From: JAFGDI01 sp963662515
GTDB lineage: Bacteria > Planctomycetota > Phycisphaerae > Sedimentisphaerales > SM23-30
Direction: 5' to 3'
DNA length: 64,000 bases
NCBI GenBank assembly: GCA_963662515.1
Contig: OY759675.1
Location: 3,844,001-3,908,000, forward strand
This document shows, piece by piece, positions 41,577-52,014 of the stretch. The stretch's first letter is position 1. Each line of letters opens with the position of its first letter. The notes under the pieces were generated by a model. That model searched no databases. It was not told the DNA's origin and was given only the letters and a program-made list of their open reading frames with translations. A program made the translations under genes and the position numbers.

Positions 41577-44531
41577 ATGCAAAGAATAGTCCGTACCTGT
41601 ATCATTATTACTTCTCTGGCCTGCTGCCTGAATATCTATGCCCAGAATAACACTTTTAGCCTCAACAGCACCGCAGTTACCTGGCAGATCTATCCAGCAG
41701 ATAATGAGCTGACCGCTATTGACCTTGCCAACCCCAGGCTCAATACCGACAACTGGGTAACGGCCACTGTACCAGGTACGGTTTTCGGCTCTTATGTTGA
41801 ACAGGGCCTGGAACCAACTCCCGAATTCGGCGACAATATCTATCAGGTAGAAAAGAGCAAATACCAGCGAGACTTCTGGTATCGCACCAGTTTCAACATT
41901 CCTCAGAACTTCATTAATAAGGTGTTATGGCTCAACTTTGAAGGTATAAACCATCAGGGCATTATCTATCTTAACGGTCAGTATCTCGGCTCTGTGAAGG
42001 GCTTTTATCAGCCGGGCAGATTCGACATTACCGCTCTGGCCAGACACGATAAGGAAAACATTCTGACTGTAAGGATCAGCCCGCCAACTGAACCGATCCC
42101 CAACTACGCCAGCCCAACCTATATCTCCAGTGCCGGCTGGGACTGGATGCCCTATGTACCCGGCCTGCTGGGCGGTATAACCGATGATATTTTCTTAAGT
42201 GCTACCGGACCGATACAAATAATCGACCCCTGGGTCCGCACTATGCAGCTTACCGATAACAGTGCCGAACTATCCGTTGAAGTCCAACTGCAAAATTCAA
42301 GTAACAAAGAGATATCCGGCACGATCAGCGGAGAAATATCTCCCGGTAACATCTCGTTTTCCCGCCAGGTAAAAATACCAGCCAGTCATTTCTCTACCAT
42401 AAAATTCGATGCCGGAAATGACAAAGAGCTCAACATTGAACAACCCCGGCTCTGGTGGCCTAACGGCTATGGCGACCAGCCGTTATACAACTGTAATCTT
42501 TCCTTCACAGCCGATGACCAACTGTCTGACAGCCGCAATATTAAATTCGGCATCCGCAAATACAGTTACGACACTGACAACAATGTGCTGCACATTTCCA
42601 TTAACGGCAAGCCCATCTTTCTCAAAGGCGGCAACTGGGGCATGTCTGAATATATGCTGCGCTGCCGGGGCACGCAATACGATATCAGGCTCCGCCTGCA
42701 TAAGGAAATGAACTACAATATGATTCGCAACTGGATCGGCTCTACTACCGATGAAGAATTTTATCAGGCCTGCGACAAATACGGCATAATGGTCTGGGAC
42801 GATTTCTGGCTCAACTCGCATAATAATTTACCTCGCGATGTTCACACCTTCAATCTTAATGCAGTTGAAAAGATCAAACGCCTGCGAAACTATGCCTGCA
42901 TAGCTCTTTGGTGCGGCGATAATGAGGGCTACCCCTTGCCGCCAATCAATAACTGGCTCGCCGAAAATATAGCTGTTTACGATGGTAACGACCGCCACTA
43001 CCAGCCCCGCTCAAACGCTGATGCCCTGACCGGCAGCGGCGTATGGACAAATCTTGAACCAGCTGCATATTTTGCCAGTCCGCCGATGAGCTTTGGCGGG
43101 GAAAGAGGCTGGGGACTCAGAAGTGAGATCGGCACAGCAGTTTTCACCAACTTCGAGAGCTTCAAAAAGTTCATGCCGCGTGAACACTGGTGGCCGCAAA
43201 ACGAAATGTGGAATAAGCATTTCTTCGGCCCGCTGGCTGGCAATGCCGGCCCCGACCAATACAGCCGGTCTATTGAAGAACGCTACGGCAAACCGTCCAA
43301 TATTGAAGACTTCTGTAAAAAAGCACAACTACTCAATATTGAAACTAATAAGGCGATGTACGAAGGCTGGGCCAGTCGTCTCTGGAACGATGCTTCGGGT
43401 ATATTGATCTGGATGAGCCAGAGTGCTTACCCCTCCTTCGTCTGGCAGACCTACGACTATTATTTTGACCTGACCGGCGCCTTCTGGGGTGCGAAAAAAG
43501 GCTGTGAACCGGTTCATATATTCTGGGATAGTGCCACTAATAATATTGGCGTAGTAAATGCCACACTCAACCCGCTTGAGAACCTCACCGCTACCGCTGC
43601 AGTTTATAATACCGATGGTAAAGAGGTTCCCGGCTACAGATATACCGCTAAAATTAATGTACCAGCTAACAGTACCGCTGACTGCTTCACTATGCGGCTG
43701 GAAGACCACAGCAATCTCGCCTTTAAACGGCCCGCAACTGCATCATCTGCTCTGGAAGTCGGCGATGCCGGGGCCGCATTCGATGGCGGCATGGGCTCCC
43801 GCTGGGGCAGTGATTATTCTGATCAGCAATGGATCTGCGTTGACCTGGGCAAAATTCAGCCGATCAATGAAGTAATTCTCTGCTGGGAAGCCGCCTATGC
43901 TTCTGCTTATAAGCTCCAGATCTCTGATGATGCCGAAAACTGGACTAATATTTACTCCCAAAACGATGGTAAAGGCGGAAATGAAAAAATATCACTTGAC
44001 CCGGTCAACTGCCGGTTCGTCCGTATGCTCGGCGAAAAACGGGCCACCATGTGGGGCTACTCACTCTGGGAATTCAAGGTATATAATAAGGACTACAAAA
44101 AGATAGAGGCTAACCCTCTTTCACCCGTACACTTCATCCGGCTCAACCTCTCTGATGAACAGGGCAGAATAATCTCAGATAACTTCTACTGGCGCGGCAA
44201 AGAATATCTCGACTACAAAGCTCTCAATGATCTGCAGGAAGTAAAACTCGACCTTAAAACCTCTGTAACAACAGTTGATAACTACGAGATCATCACTTCT
44301 GACATTACCTGCCCGGCAGATGCTCCCAACCTGGCCTTTGCCCTCAGAGTAATGCCCATCAATGCCCGTACCGGCGAACAAATACTGCCGGTCTTCATGA
44401 ACGACAATTATTTCTCGCTCATGCCCGGCGAAAGCAAACAGATTACCACCCAGTACGACCCGGCTCTGCTTAATGGCGATAAACCCCAAATCATTATCAA
44501 ACAATATGCCGCAGATACATTCGTTGACTAG
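41577..44531 (+). CDS. Exported GH2 beta-mannosidase-like enzyme
   Basis: 984-aa secreted glycoside hydrolase of family 2, of the beta-mannosidase / exo-beta-glucosaminidase type. Signal peptide residues 1-22 (cut near IYA-QN), sugar-binding jelly roll (DFWYRTSFNIP, WLNFEGINHQGIIYLNG), Ig-like domain with WWPNGYGDQPLY, then the TIM barrel. Candidate acid/base is Glu450 (ALWCGDNEG) and candidate nucleophile Glu517 (LRSEIGTA). A discoidin/F5-8 type C module (about 712-840, from FKRPATASSALEVGDAG) is inserted before the last sandwich. AAGGAG lies six bases before the ATG. It is the first gene of a three-enzyme operon, so beta-mannosyl linkages such as the N-glycan core are a likely target; chitosan-type substrates remain possible. 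Confidence 0.88.
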   Translation: MQRIVRTCIIITSLACCLNIYAQNNTFSLNSTAVTWQIYPADNELTAIDLANPRLNTDNWVTATVPGTVFGSYVEQGLEPTPEFGDNIYQVEKSKYQRDFWYRTSFNIPQNFINKVLWLNFEGINHQGIIYLNGQYLGSVKGFYQPGRFDITALARHDKENILTVRISPPTEPIPNYASPTYISSAGWDWMPYVPGLLGGITDDIFLSATGPIQIIDPWVRTMQLTDNSAELSVEVQLQNSSNKEISGTISGEISPGNISFSRQVKIPASHFSTIKFDAGNDKELNIEQPRLWWPNGYGDQPLYNCNLSFTADDQLSDSRNIKFGIRKYSYDTDNNVLHISINGKPIFLKGGNWGMSEYMLRCRGTQYDIRLRLHKEMNYNMIRNWIGSTTDEEFYQACDKYGIMVWDDFWLNSHNNLPRDVHTFNLNAVEKIKRLRNYACIALWCGDNEGYPLPPINNWLAENIAVYDGNDRHYQPRSNADALTGSGVWTNLEPAAYFASPPMSFGGERGWGLRSEIGTAVFTNFESFKKFMPREHWWPQNEMWNKHFFGPLAGNAGPDQYSRSIEERYGKPSNIEDFCKKAQLLNIETNKAMYEGWASRLWNDASGILIWMSQSAYPSFVWQTYDYYFDLTGAFWGAKKGCEPVHIFWDSATNNIGVVNATLNPLENLTATAAVYNTDGKEVPGYRYTAKINVPANSTADCFTMRLEDHSNLAFKRPATASSALEVGDAGAAFDGGMGSRWGSDYSDQQWICVDLGKIQPINEVILCWEAAYASAYKLQISDDAENWTNIYSQNDGKGGNEKISLDPVNCRFVRMLGEKRATMWGYSLWEFKVYNKDYKKIEANPLSPVHFIRLNLSDEQGRIISDNFYWRGKEYLDYKALNDLQEVKLDLKTSVTTVDNYEIITSDITCPADAPNLAFALRVMPINARTGEQILPVFMNDNYFSLMPGESKQITTQYDPALLNGDKPQIIIKQYAADTFVD

Positions 44532-44549
44532 TATGGAGAATTGTGAATT

Positions 44550-47108
44550 ATGGCATTAAATAAATTATTAGCCTTTTGCTCTGCCGCGGTCCTGGCTACC
44601 GCGGCTTTTGCCCAAAACCGACAGGCATATTTTGCCGATGGCTATCATGGCGGCATTTACGGCCACTACCCCTTATGGCATACCGGCTTCATGGTCGATA
44701 AGCTCACCCAATACCCGCTCTGGAAGGTCAACCTGGAAGTTGAACCTGAGACCTGGGACATTGTAAAAGAAAAGGACCCGGCCAACTATGACCGCCTGCG
44801 TGACTTCTTCACCGCTACCCTGGCTGATAACCGCATAGAGTTCGTCAATCCGACTTATGCCCAACCTTATTGCTACAATATATCCGGCGAAAGTATTATC
44901 CGCCATTTCACCTACGGCATAGCAAAGGTTCGCGAGCATTTCCCTCTGGCTCAATTTCATACCTATTCCTGCGAAGAACCCTGCTTCACCAGCTCACTGC
45001 CCCAGATACTTTCTTCGCTTGGATATAAATACGCAATCATTCGCAACCCGGACACCTGCTGGGGCGGATACATCTCTGCTTTCGGCAAAGACCTGGTCAA
45101 CTGGACAGCTCCCGATGGCTCACAAATACTTGCCGTACCCAGATATGCCTGTGAGGGTCTGGAAGAAAATTCCACCTGGCAAACCCAATCCTGGAATAAC
45201 TCTGTTAATTTCATCAACAACTGCTTTGACAGCGGTGTGCAGTTCCCCGTCGGCATGTGCTTCCAGGACATTGGCTGGAAAGGTGGGCCATGGCTGGAAA
45301 ATGTCATCCGCAACCACTATCAGCCCAGTGAGTATATTCTCTGGTCTGAGTACATAAATAATATCTCTGATAAAGTTATCGCTACTGACTGGCATTTTTC
45401 TATTGAAGATGTAAAACCCGGTTTAGTCTGGGGGGCACAGATACTCCAGCAAATAGCTCAGCAGGTAAGACACACTGAGAACATGCTCATCATCGCCGAA
45501 AAGGTAGCCACTTACAATACTATAGTCAACAATGCCCCATACCCAACTGACAAGCTCGATGAAGCCTGGCGAAATCTCATGCTCGCCCAACACCATGACT
45601 GCTGGATCGTTCCATATAACAATATGCCCGGCGGAAACTGGGCTTCCTGCGTGACTGACTGGACCACAACCTCTGACACTATCGCCCGTGAAGTCATCAA
45701 CTCAGCTATGAGTCTTAATGGCTGTGAACCACAAACCGAACCGGCATACTTGACCGTATTCAATACCATGGGACAGCCACGAAGGGAAATGGTAAAAGCG
45801 CAACTGCCTGACCAGATATCCTCTTGCCGGGTACTTGACCTTGAAGGAAACTCTATTCCAGTACAAATACTTTCCAGCAATAAATCTCACCCCGAACTTG
45901 CTTTCATGGCTCAGGTCCCGGCGATGGGCTACGCCGCTTATACCCTGCTCAATGGCAGCCAGCAAACTGACACTATAAATCTATACACCGATCAGCAGGG
46001 CTGCATTACGGTCAACACTGATTATTATTCTGCCAGACTGGACCCGGCACGCGGCGGTGCTATCGTTGACCTTATCGCTCACAAACTCGGCAATACTCAA
46101 TTGATAAACAATGATGACTCGCTCAACTCTCTGCGAGGATATTTCTATAACGAAGAAAAATTCTTCGACAGCTCCAAAACACCTGCAACTATCACTATAG
46201 AACAGGCCGGGCCGCTGCTGGTAACGATCAAGGCCCAATATCAAATAGCCGGCTCTCCCTGCTGTCAGCTTATTACTTTTTACCAAAACAGCCCTCGCAT
46301 AGATTTCGAGCTGAACATTGACTGGCAGGATCAGCCCCGGATCGGTGCCTATTCCCAGGACAAAAAATACATTAAAGAAGACCCCAAAAAGGCATTTTAT
46401 GATGACAGCCATAAATTGATGCTGCGTTTCCCCCTGCCTGATTCCTTTAATAATATTTACAAAAATGCTCCTTTTGACATCTGCGCCAGCACACTTGAAG
46501 ATACCATCTACCACAGTTGGGACAAAATCAAACACAATGTCATATTAAACTGGGTTGACCTTTACGACAAGAAATCAGACATAGGCCTGGCCCTGTTTTC
46601 CGATCATACTACCAGCTATTTTAACAGTAAGGAAACACCTCTCGGACTGACCGTACAATATGCCGGACGCGCACTCTGGGGCAGAAACTACAAAACCGAT
46701 GGCCCCACCAAAATCAAATATGCCTTACTGCCCCATAATAAAAACTGGTGCGACAGTCAGTTAGAAAATCACAGCAATCAATGGAATGAACCTTTGCTGG
46801 CACGACTCTCAGCAAACTTACCTCCCAGATCAGATTTGGCACTGATCCAGATCAATACTCCCGGCGTTGAACTGGTTTCGGTCACAGCCGATAAAAAACA
46901 TTATCTGGCCCGCATATTTAATGCCTCTGACCGCAAACAAACTGCCGTTTTAACCTTACATGAGAAACCAAAAAAAGCACAACTCATTTCACTCGCTCAT
47001 GAGCTGATTACCGAGTTAACCCCAACCCAAAACCCTGCCGGTCAATGGCAGATAAAACTGGATATGCCCCGACTGGCATTTAACACCATCAAAATAGAAA
47101 CTCACTGA
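44550..47108 (+). CDS. Exported GH38-like alpha-mannosidase
   Basis: 852-aa protein with a signal peptide (LLAFCSAAVLATAAFAQ). The barrel start (YFADGYHGGIYGHYPLWHTG), SSLPQILSSLGYKYAIIRNP and the helical segment AWRNLMLAQHHDCWIVPYN identify the GH38 fold; the HHD histidine is a zinc ligand in the family. The usual His-x-Asp pair at the barrel start is replaced by a His-Gly-Gly-Ile-Tyr-Gly-His stretch, so this is a diverged subfamily and activity on alpha-mannose is inferred. C-terminal beta domains resemble the GH38 tail. It starts 18 bases after the GH2 gene, so it is cotranscribed. Confidence 0.8.
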   Translation: MALNKLLAFCSAAVLATAAFAQNRQAYFADGYHGGIYGHYPLWHTGFMVDKLTQYPLWKVNLEVEPETWDIVKEKDPANYDRLRDFFTATLADNRIEFVNPTYAQPYCYNISGESIIRHFTYGIAKVREHFPLAQFHTYSCEEPCFTSSLPQILSSLGYKYAIIRNPDTCWGGYISAFGKDLVNWTAPDGSQILAVPRYACEGLEENSTWQTQSWNNSVNFINNCFDSGVQFPVGMCFQDIGWKGGPWLENVIRNHYQPSEYILWSEYINNISDKVIATDWHFSIEDVKPGLVWGAQILQQIAQQVRHTENMLIIAEKVATYNTIVNNAPYPTDKLDEAWRNLMLAQHHDCWIVPYNNMPGGNWASCVTDWTTTSDTIAREVINSAMSLNGCEPQTEPAYLTVFNTMGQPRREMVKAQLPDQISSCRVLDLEGNSIPVQILSSNKSHPELAFMAQVPAMGYAAYTLLNGSQQTDTINLYTDQQGCITVNTDYYSARLDPARGGAIVDLIAHKLGNTQLINNDDSLNSLRGYFYNEEKFFDSSKTPATITIEQAGPLLVTIKAQYQIAGSPCCQLITFYQNSPRIDFELNIDWQDQPRIGAYSQDKKYIKEDPKKAFYDDSHKLMLRFPLPDSFNNIYKNAPFDICASTLEDTIYHSWDKIKHNVILNWVDLYDKKSDIGLALFSDHTTSYFNSKETPLGLTVQYAGRALWGRNYKTDGPTKIKYALLPHNKNWCDSQLENHSNQWNEPLLARLSANLPPRSDLALIQINTPGVELVSVTADKKHYLARIFNASDRKQTAVLTLHEKPKKAQLISLAHELITELTPTQNPAGQWQIKLDMPRLAFNTIKIETH

Positions 47109-47134
47109 ATAATTATGACAGGAGATATCAGATA

Positions 47135-49495
47135 ATGACAATTCATAAATTAATGTTATCAAAATTTGCATCTTTCGGGCTATCCTGCCTCTTGACACTC
47201 TCCCACTGTTATGGCGTAGAAAAAAGACCCGTTGACTACATTGACCCCATGATCGGAGCTTCAACCTCCACTGAGGCCGCCGGAGTATTACACGGACTGG
47301 GGAAAACCTTTCCCGGCGCTGCAACCCCTTTTGGACTGGTACAGCTCAGCCCTGACACTATAACCGGTGGTGATAATGGCCCAGGGTATTCATGGCATCA
47401 TAATACCATTGAAGGGTTCAGCTTTACTCACATGAGCGGTATCGGCTGGTATGGTGATCTGGGCAATTTCCTGGTCATGCCCACAACCGGACCTCTTAAA
47501 ACAGCCGCCGGCAGGGTCGAGCACCCCGATGAAGGTTATCGTAGCCGGTTCAGTCACGACACTGAAATTGCCCGGGCCGGATACTATGCCGTTGTACTGA
47601 CAGACTATCAGATTAAAGCAGAAATGACTGCCAGCCCTCATGCCGGCATATTACGCTTCACCTTTCCCCAGACTGATACCGCCCGCATACAGATCGACCT
47701 GGCACGCAGGATCGGCGGCACTTCAGTTGAGCAATATGTCAAGGTAGTTGACGATCATAGTATTCAGGGATGGATGAAATGTACTCCCGATGGCGGCGGC
47801 TGGGGCAATGGTGAAGGCAAAGCCAATTACACCGTTTACTTCTACTGCCAGTTCAGTAAACCGCTGAGTAATTTCGGTGTATGGCAGGCAAACATACCTG
47901 ATAACTGGACACGCAAGCGGGAAGATATCGCCTCTGACAAATATCGAAACGCCGCAGCCGATGCCGCAGTAATTCCCGGCTGTCGTGAAATGCAAGGCAA
48001 ACATCTGGGCTTCTATAGTGAATTTAATACCAGCTCCGATGAACAGGTGTTAGTTAAATCTGGCATATCCTTTGTCAGCATAGATGGTGCCAGAAATAAT
48101 CTGGAAAAGGAAATTGTCAATTGGGATTTCGATGCCGTTGCAAGCAACGCAACCGAACTCTGGAATAACGCCATTTCCCGCATAAATGTCAAGGGCGGTT
48201 CCGACCGGCAAAAAACTATTTTTTATACCGCCTCATATCATTCTATGATCGACCCGCGCAGCGTATCTGATGTCGATGGCCGCTATCGCGCTGCCGATGG
48301 CAATATCCACATCTCTGACAAATTCCAATATCGCACCATATTCAGCGGCTGGGATGTCTTTCGCAGCCAGTTCCCGCTTCAGAGCATTATCAATCCGGAA
48401 CTGGTTAATGACCAGATAAACTCTCTCATACAACTCGCCGAGCTGAGCGGCAGGGATTATTTTCCCCGCTGGGAAATTCTCAATTCCTATTCCGGCTGCA
48501 TGATCGGAAACCCCGCAGTGTCAGTAGTTCTCGATGCCTTCGCTAAGGGAATCAAAAACTACGATACCGAAAAAGCATATCTCTACTGCCGAAATTCCGT
48601 CGAAAAATTCGGTAATGACCCGCTGGGCTATCAACCCCAGGACACCTCCAGAACCCTCGAATATGCCTATACCGACTGGTGTACCGGTCGCTTTGCTGAT
48701 TTGCTCGGCAATAAAGATGATGCCGCAAAATACTACCTCAAAAGCAAAGCCTATAAAAATATCTTCGACCCTTCTGTTCAATGGTTCCGCCCCCGAATGG
48801 CCAATGGCCAGTGGGACAACTGGCTTGGCAAAACAGTTCATGGTCAGGGCTGCGTAGAGAGTAACCCATATCAGCAGGGCTGGTTCGTACCGCACGATAT
48901 TGAAGGACTCATTGATTTATTAGGTAATGATTATTTCTTACAGGAGCTAACTAAATTCTTCGATATGGCACCAGAAAAATTCACCTGGAATGATTATTAT
49001 AATCACGCCAATGAGCCGGTGCATCATGCCGCCTTTTTGTTCCCCTATGTTGGCAAGCCCTGGCTAACCCAGAAATGGACACGCATCATCTGCGAACAGG
49101 CTTATGGCACCGGCGTTGATGGCCTCTGCGGCAATGAAGATGTTGGCCAAATGTCTGCCTGGTATATATTGGCTGCCTGCGGACTACACCCGGTCTGCCC
49201 TGGCGATGGCATATACATACTCACCGCTCCGGTTTTCGATGAAATCACACTCAAACTCGACCCCAGTTATGCCCGCAGCGATTCTTTCCGCATTATCGCC
49301 AAAAACAACTCGCCCGTTAACTACTATATACAGTCCATAACACTCAATGGCGAAACACTCAACCGCCTGTGGCTGACCCATAATGAAATTATCGCCGGAG
49401 GAACACTCCAATTCCTCATGGGACCACAGCCCAACACCACACTGGGAACCAACCCAACAGAATTACTAAAACAGACCAGACCGCTGGTGAGATAA
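47135..49495 (+). CDS. Exported GH92 alpha-mannosidase
   Basis: 786-aa secreted enzyme of family 92, calcium-dependent exo-alpha-mannosidases acting on N-glycans and yeast mannan. A signal peptide (FGLSCLLTLSHCYG) is followed by DYIDPMIGASTSTEAAG, FPGAATPFGLVQLSPDT and GYSWHHNTIEGFSFTHMSG, all family landmarks. Later GWDVFRSQFP, and near residue 665 the signature GNEDVGQMSAWYIL carrying the catalytic Glu. An AGGAGA site precedes the ATG; the gap from the GH38-like gene is 26 bases. With the GH2 and GH38-like enzymes it would strip mannose from glycans. Confidence 0.93.
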   Translation: MTIHKLMLSKFASFGLSCLLTLSHCYGVEKRPVDYIDPMIGASTSTEAAGVLHGLGKTFPGAATPFGLVQLSPDTITGGDNGPGYSWHHNTIEGFSFTHMSGIGWYGDLGNFLVMPTTGPLKTAAGRVEHPDEGYRSRFSHDTEIARAGYYAVVLTDYQIKAEMTASPHAGILRFTFPQTDTARIQIDLARRIGGTSVEQYVKVVDDHSIQGWMKCTPDGGGWGNGEGKANYTVYFYCQFSKPLSNFGVWQANIPDNWTRKREDIASDKYRNAAADAAVIPGCREMQGKHLGFYSEFNTSSDEQVLVKSGISFVSIDGARNNLEKEIVNWDFDAVASNATELWNNAISRINVKGGSDRQKTIFYTASYHSMIDPRSVSDVDGRYRAADGNIHISDKFQYRTIFSGWDVFRSQFPLQSIINPELVNDQINSLIQLAELSGRDYFPRWEILNSYSGCMIGNPAVSVVLDAFAKGIKNYDTEKAYLYCRNSVEKFGNDPLGYQPQDTSRTLEYAYTDWCTGRFADLLGNKDDAAKYYLKSKAYKNIFDPSVQWFRPRMANGQWDNWLGKTVHGQGCVESNPYQQGWFVPHDIEGLIDLLGNDYFLQELTKFFDMAPEKFTWNDYYNHANEPVHHAAFLFPYVGKPWLTQKWTRIICEQAYGTGVDGLCGNEDVGQMSAWYILAACGLHPVCPGDGIYILTAPVFDEITLKLDPSYARSDSFRIIAKNNSPVNYYIQSITLNGETLNRLWLTHNEIIAGGTLQFLMGPQPNTTLGTNPTELLKQTRPLVR

Positions 49496-49517
49496 ATATT
49501 CCACTTGGCTATAATAA

Positions 49518-49565
49518 CAGAACCACGAAACACCGAGCTGTTCGCCCTGAGGTTTCGTGGTTCTG
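49518..49565. terminator. Bidirectional terminator
   Basis: A 14-bp perfect stem (CAGAACCACGAAAC with its complement at 49552-49565) with a T-rich exit on both sides (CTGTTTTGTT on plus, TTATTA on minus), between the convergent GH92 gene and the GH18-like gene. Confidence 0.85.
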
Positions 49566-49584
49566 CTGTTTTGTTCATTCTTTA

Positions 49585-51588
49585 TTATTCCGCTACAGAT
49601 TCCAGCCACTGCTCACTGAATATCTGCAAGTCATCAACATCAACCATACCATCACAACTCAGATCAGTATCTGACCCACCACTATAAAGCCAGTCGCCGG
49701 CCAATACACCAAAATCCACCAGATCAATACCGCCATCCGCAGTAAAATCGCCCGGCAGAGCATATTCACGATACAACTGATATATCTCGCCATCGTTCAG
49801 GGCTCGAGTATATATCTTTAACTCATCCATCTTGCCCCGGAACGGACCAGTAACTACGCCGCTATTTATCAAAGCGCCAATAACTACATTAACATCATAA
49901 GAACTGATTACATGCTGGGTTGAACTCACATAGGCATTAGCCTCAAATACACCATCAACATATAACCTTATCTCACCATTAGTAGCACTACCATCATCTG
50001 CCAGTGTTGCAGCAACATGATGCCAGCGGCCATCATTAATCCAACTACTACCAGCAATATAACCACCCATTAAACCAACTTCAAGTTTACCCTGAGGTCC
50101 AACCCTGAATACCCACATCTCACCATTAAGCATAGCTCCCCAACTCAGTATATTATAATAGCCGCCTGTCAGATTCTCTGATTTTATCCACGCCGAACAG
50201 GTACGACTAAGACCATCCGAAACACCATTATAGCCATTAACAACAACATAATCATCCACACCATCAAAGGACAGACCGCTGCAGTGACGACCCATAACGC
50301 GAGAAGTATCGTCCATATTGGTAAGAGTACCTGTAAACCCATACCCGGAACTATCCGCTGCACTGCCGCCATTTTCATTGAACTGCCAGTGGGCCACCGG
50401 GCCATCGATCGACTCTATTATCATTGATGACAGCTTATCATTCCAGCCATCATCAACCAGATTACTATCATTGCCATACTTGACCAGAACATTACCCTGG
50501 AAATTATCGCCATCATATAATGTCACCTTATAACCCGGAGCTATCTGCAATGAGGTAGCATCATTATCATAACCACCTGCCCGAACTATATCTGCCGCTG
50601 TATAGGCCCCCAGCCCCATATATGCTGACCAGCCGTTATAATCCAGATGCTGATACAGCGATACAACAGGATTATCGCTCGGATCTATGCTCAAAGCATT
50701 ATTAATTGCAGCTCCATAAGCCGCCACCGGATAGGTTCCCTGATTAGCGAGCATATCATCGAACAGCCACATAAAGCCGCCGGCTATATTATACGAATTA
50801 TTCCAGCTTACCATCTTACTCTGCACTGAGGTTGGAACTGTGCCAGTGGCAACTCCATTTTCATAATGAAAGCACCACAGACCCGGCGTAACCTTCAAAC
50901 CACCAAAATAATTATTCCAGGTACCGGGATTGTTACCACCACCCCCGGCATAACATTGAAGATCTACACGGTCTATCGTGCCGGGACGAGCGGCATTGGT
51001 CTGACTGAACACCGCACTCCAATACGATGAACGAGTATAGGGACAAAGCGTTACCTTGTATCCCAGATCGCTGAGCATAATTGCAAACTGTACCGACGAT
51101 ACTACATCATAAGTCACTTCATCATCAAAACTTACACCATCTATCGCTGGAACTGTTTCTTTGAGCAGCTTGAAATTCTTATACAGTGTACTATTTGGAC
51201 CGGTTCCCTCTGCTGCTATCAGATTCTTTATGCTCTCAAAAGCACCTGAGCCCCACGCTCCAATACCTACCTCTATACGCTTAACTGAGGTCACGCCCTC
51301 CTTAAAAGCATGCACTTCCGCTCCCCAGGTTGACTTACCTATATATGCTCCGTTTTGAACTATTTTGATATCATTATAAACCAGATCACCACTTGACTGA
51401 ACATGTATTGTCCAGAGTATCACCGTTGTGAAACCTGAATTACGAATTATATCACGATTAGCTGCCGCTCCCGTATATAATGGCCCGCCGCCAAATACTA
51501 CCGACTCCTTGCCAAACACCGAACCCGAAAATATTAAAAAAAACATCAAAAATAAATATGCAAAATAGCTGAATCTCTCTCTTCTCAT
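49585..51588 (-). CDS. Secreted GH18-like protein with crystallin, LamG and dockerin-like domains
   Basis: 667-aa exported multidomain protein. Signal peptide residues 1-26 (FLMFFLIFSGSVFG). Residues about 27-300 form a GH18-like barrel with IDGVSFDDE near residue 154, resembling the DxxDxDxE catalytic strand but with Ser in place of an Asp. Then a beta/gamma-crystallin motif (SLYQHLDYNGWSAYMG, VTLYDGDNFQGNVLV), a LamG sandwich (HWQFNENGGSAADSSGYGFT ... MDELKIYTRAL) and a dockerin-like tail (DFTADGGIDLVDFGVLAGDW). Convergent with the mannosidase operon, it could release glycans as an endo-N-acetylglucosaminidase; that is inference, and a binding-only role is possible. AAGGAA precedes the ATG. 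Confidence 0.75.
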   Translation of the reverse strand: MRRERFSYFAYLFLMFFLIFSGSVFGKESVVFGGGPLYTGAAANRDIIRNSGFTTVILWTIHVQSSGDLVYNDIKIVQNGAYIGKSTWGAEVHAFKEGVTSVKRIEVGIGAWGSGAFESIKNLIAAEGTGPNSTLYKNFKLLKETVPAIDGVSFDDEVTYDVVSSVQFAIMLSDLGYKVTLCPYTRSSYWSAVFSQTNAARPGTIDRVDLQCYAGGGGNNPGTWNNYFGGLKVTPGLWCFHYENGVATGTVPTSVQSKMVSWNNSYNIAGGFMWLFDDMLANQGTYPVAAYGAAINNALSIDPSDNPVVSLYQHLDYNGWSAYMGLGAYTAADIVRAGGYDNDATSLQIAPGYKVTLYDGDNFQGNVLVKYGNDSNLVDDGWNDKLSSMIIESIDGPVAHWQFNENGGSAADSSGYGFTGTLTNMDDTSRVMGRHCSGLSFDGVDDYVVVNGYNGVSDGLSRTCSAWIKSENLTGGYYNILSWGAMLNGEMWVFRVGPQGKLEVGLMGGYIAGSSWINDGRWHHVAATLADDGSATNGEIRLYVDGVFEANAYVSSTQHVISSYDVNVVIGALINSGVVTGPFRGKMDELKIYTRALNDGEIYQLYREYALPGDFTADGGIDLVDFGVLAGDWLYSGGSDTDLSCDGMVDVDDLQIFSEQWLESVAE

Positions 51589-52014
51589 CGGTCGTTCCTT
51601 TGTCTAAAATGGCATAATGGCGGGTAACTTGCAATAATACAACAGGTTATATAAATATTGACTTTTCACCATTAATTATACAATAATAAACCAAAATCAC
51701 CAAAATCAAAATCATATTACTAACATTATGCGTCTTTTTGGCTGCCCAGCCCTTCACGGCGATTTACCCAAAGCCCAAGCAGTTGAGGTAAACCGAAATC
51801 CCGATAAACTTCGGGGCTTGAAATTCTTAATATTGCATTGACAGGCATCCTGAGCATATTGACATAATAGTTATACAAAAAAACTGATTATTTCTCTGAC
51901 AAATTCACAAAATCTGTTATAATGCCAATTGCTGATTTATCTGAAATCTCAGCCCCTAATTATCATAAATGCTTATCTAGAAAAATATTAAAGTCAAAGC
52001 CAGGAGTATTAATA
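51589..52014. other. Intergenic promoter region
   Basis: Between the divergent GH18-like and C10 peptidase genes. AT-rich, with a candidate promoter at 51896-51923 and a weak palindrome around 51799-51816 (CCCGATAAACTTCGGGG). No small ORF supported. Confidence 0.5.
51896..51923 (+). promoter_or_regulatory. Sigma-70-type promoter of the C10 peptidase
   Basis: CTGACA, 16 bases, then TATAAT (perfect -10). It lies 92 bases before the ATG at 52015. An upstream ATG at 51922 overlaps the -10 box and so cannot be the start. Confidence 0.7.
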
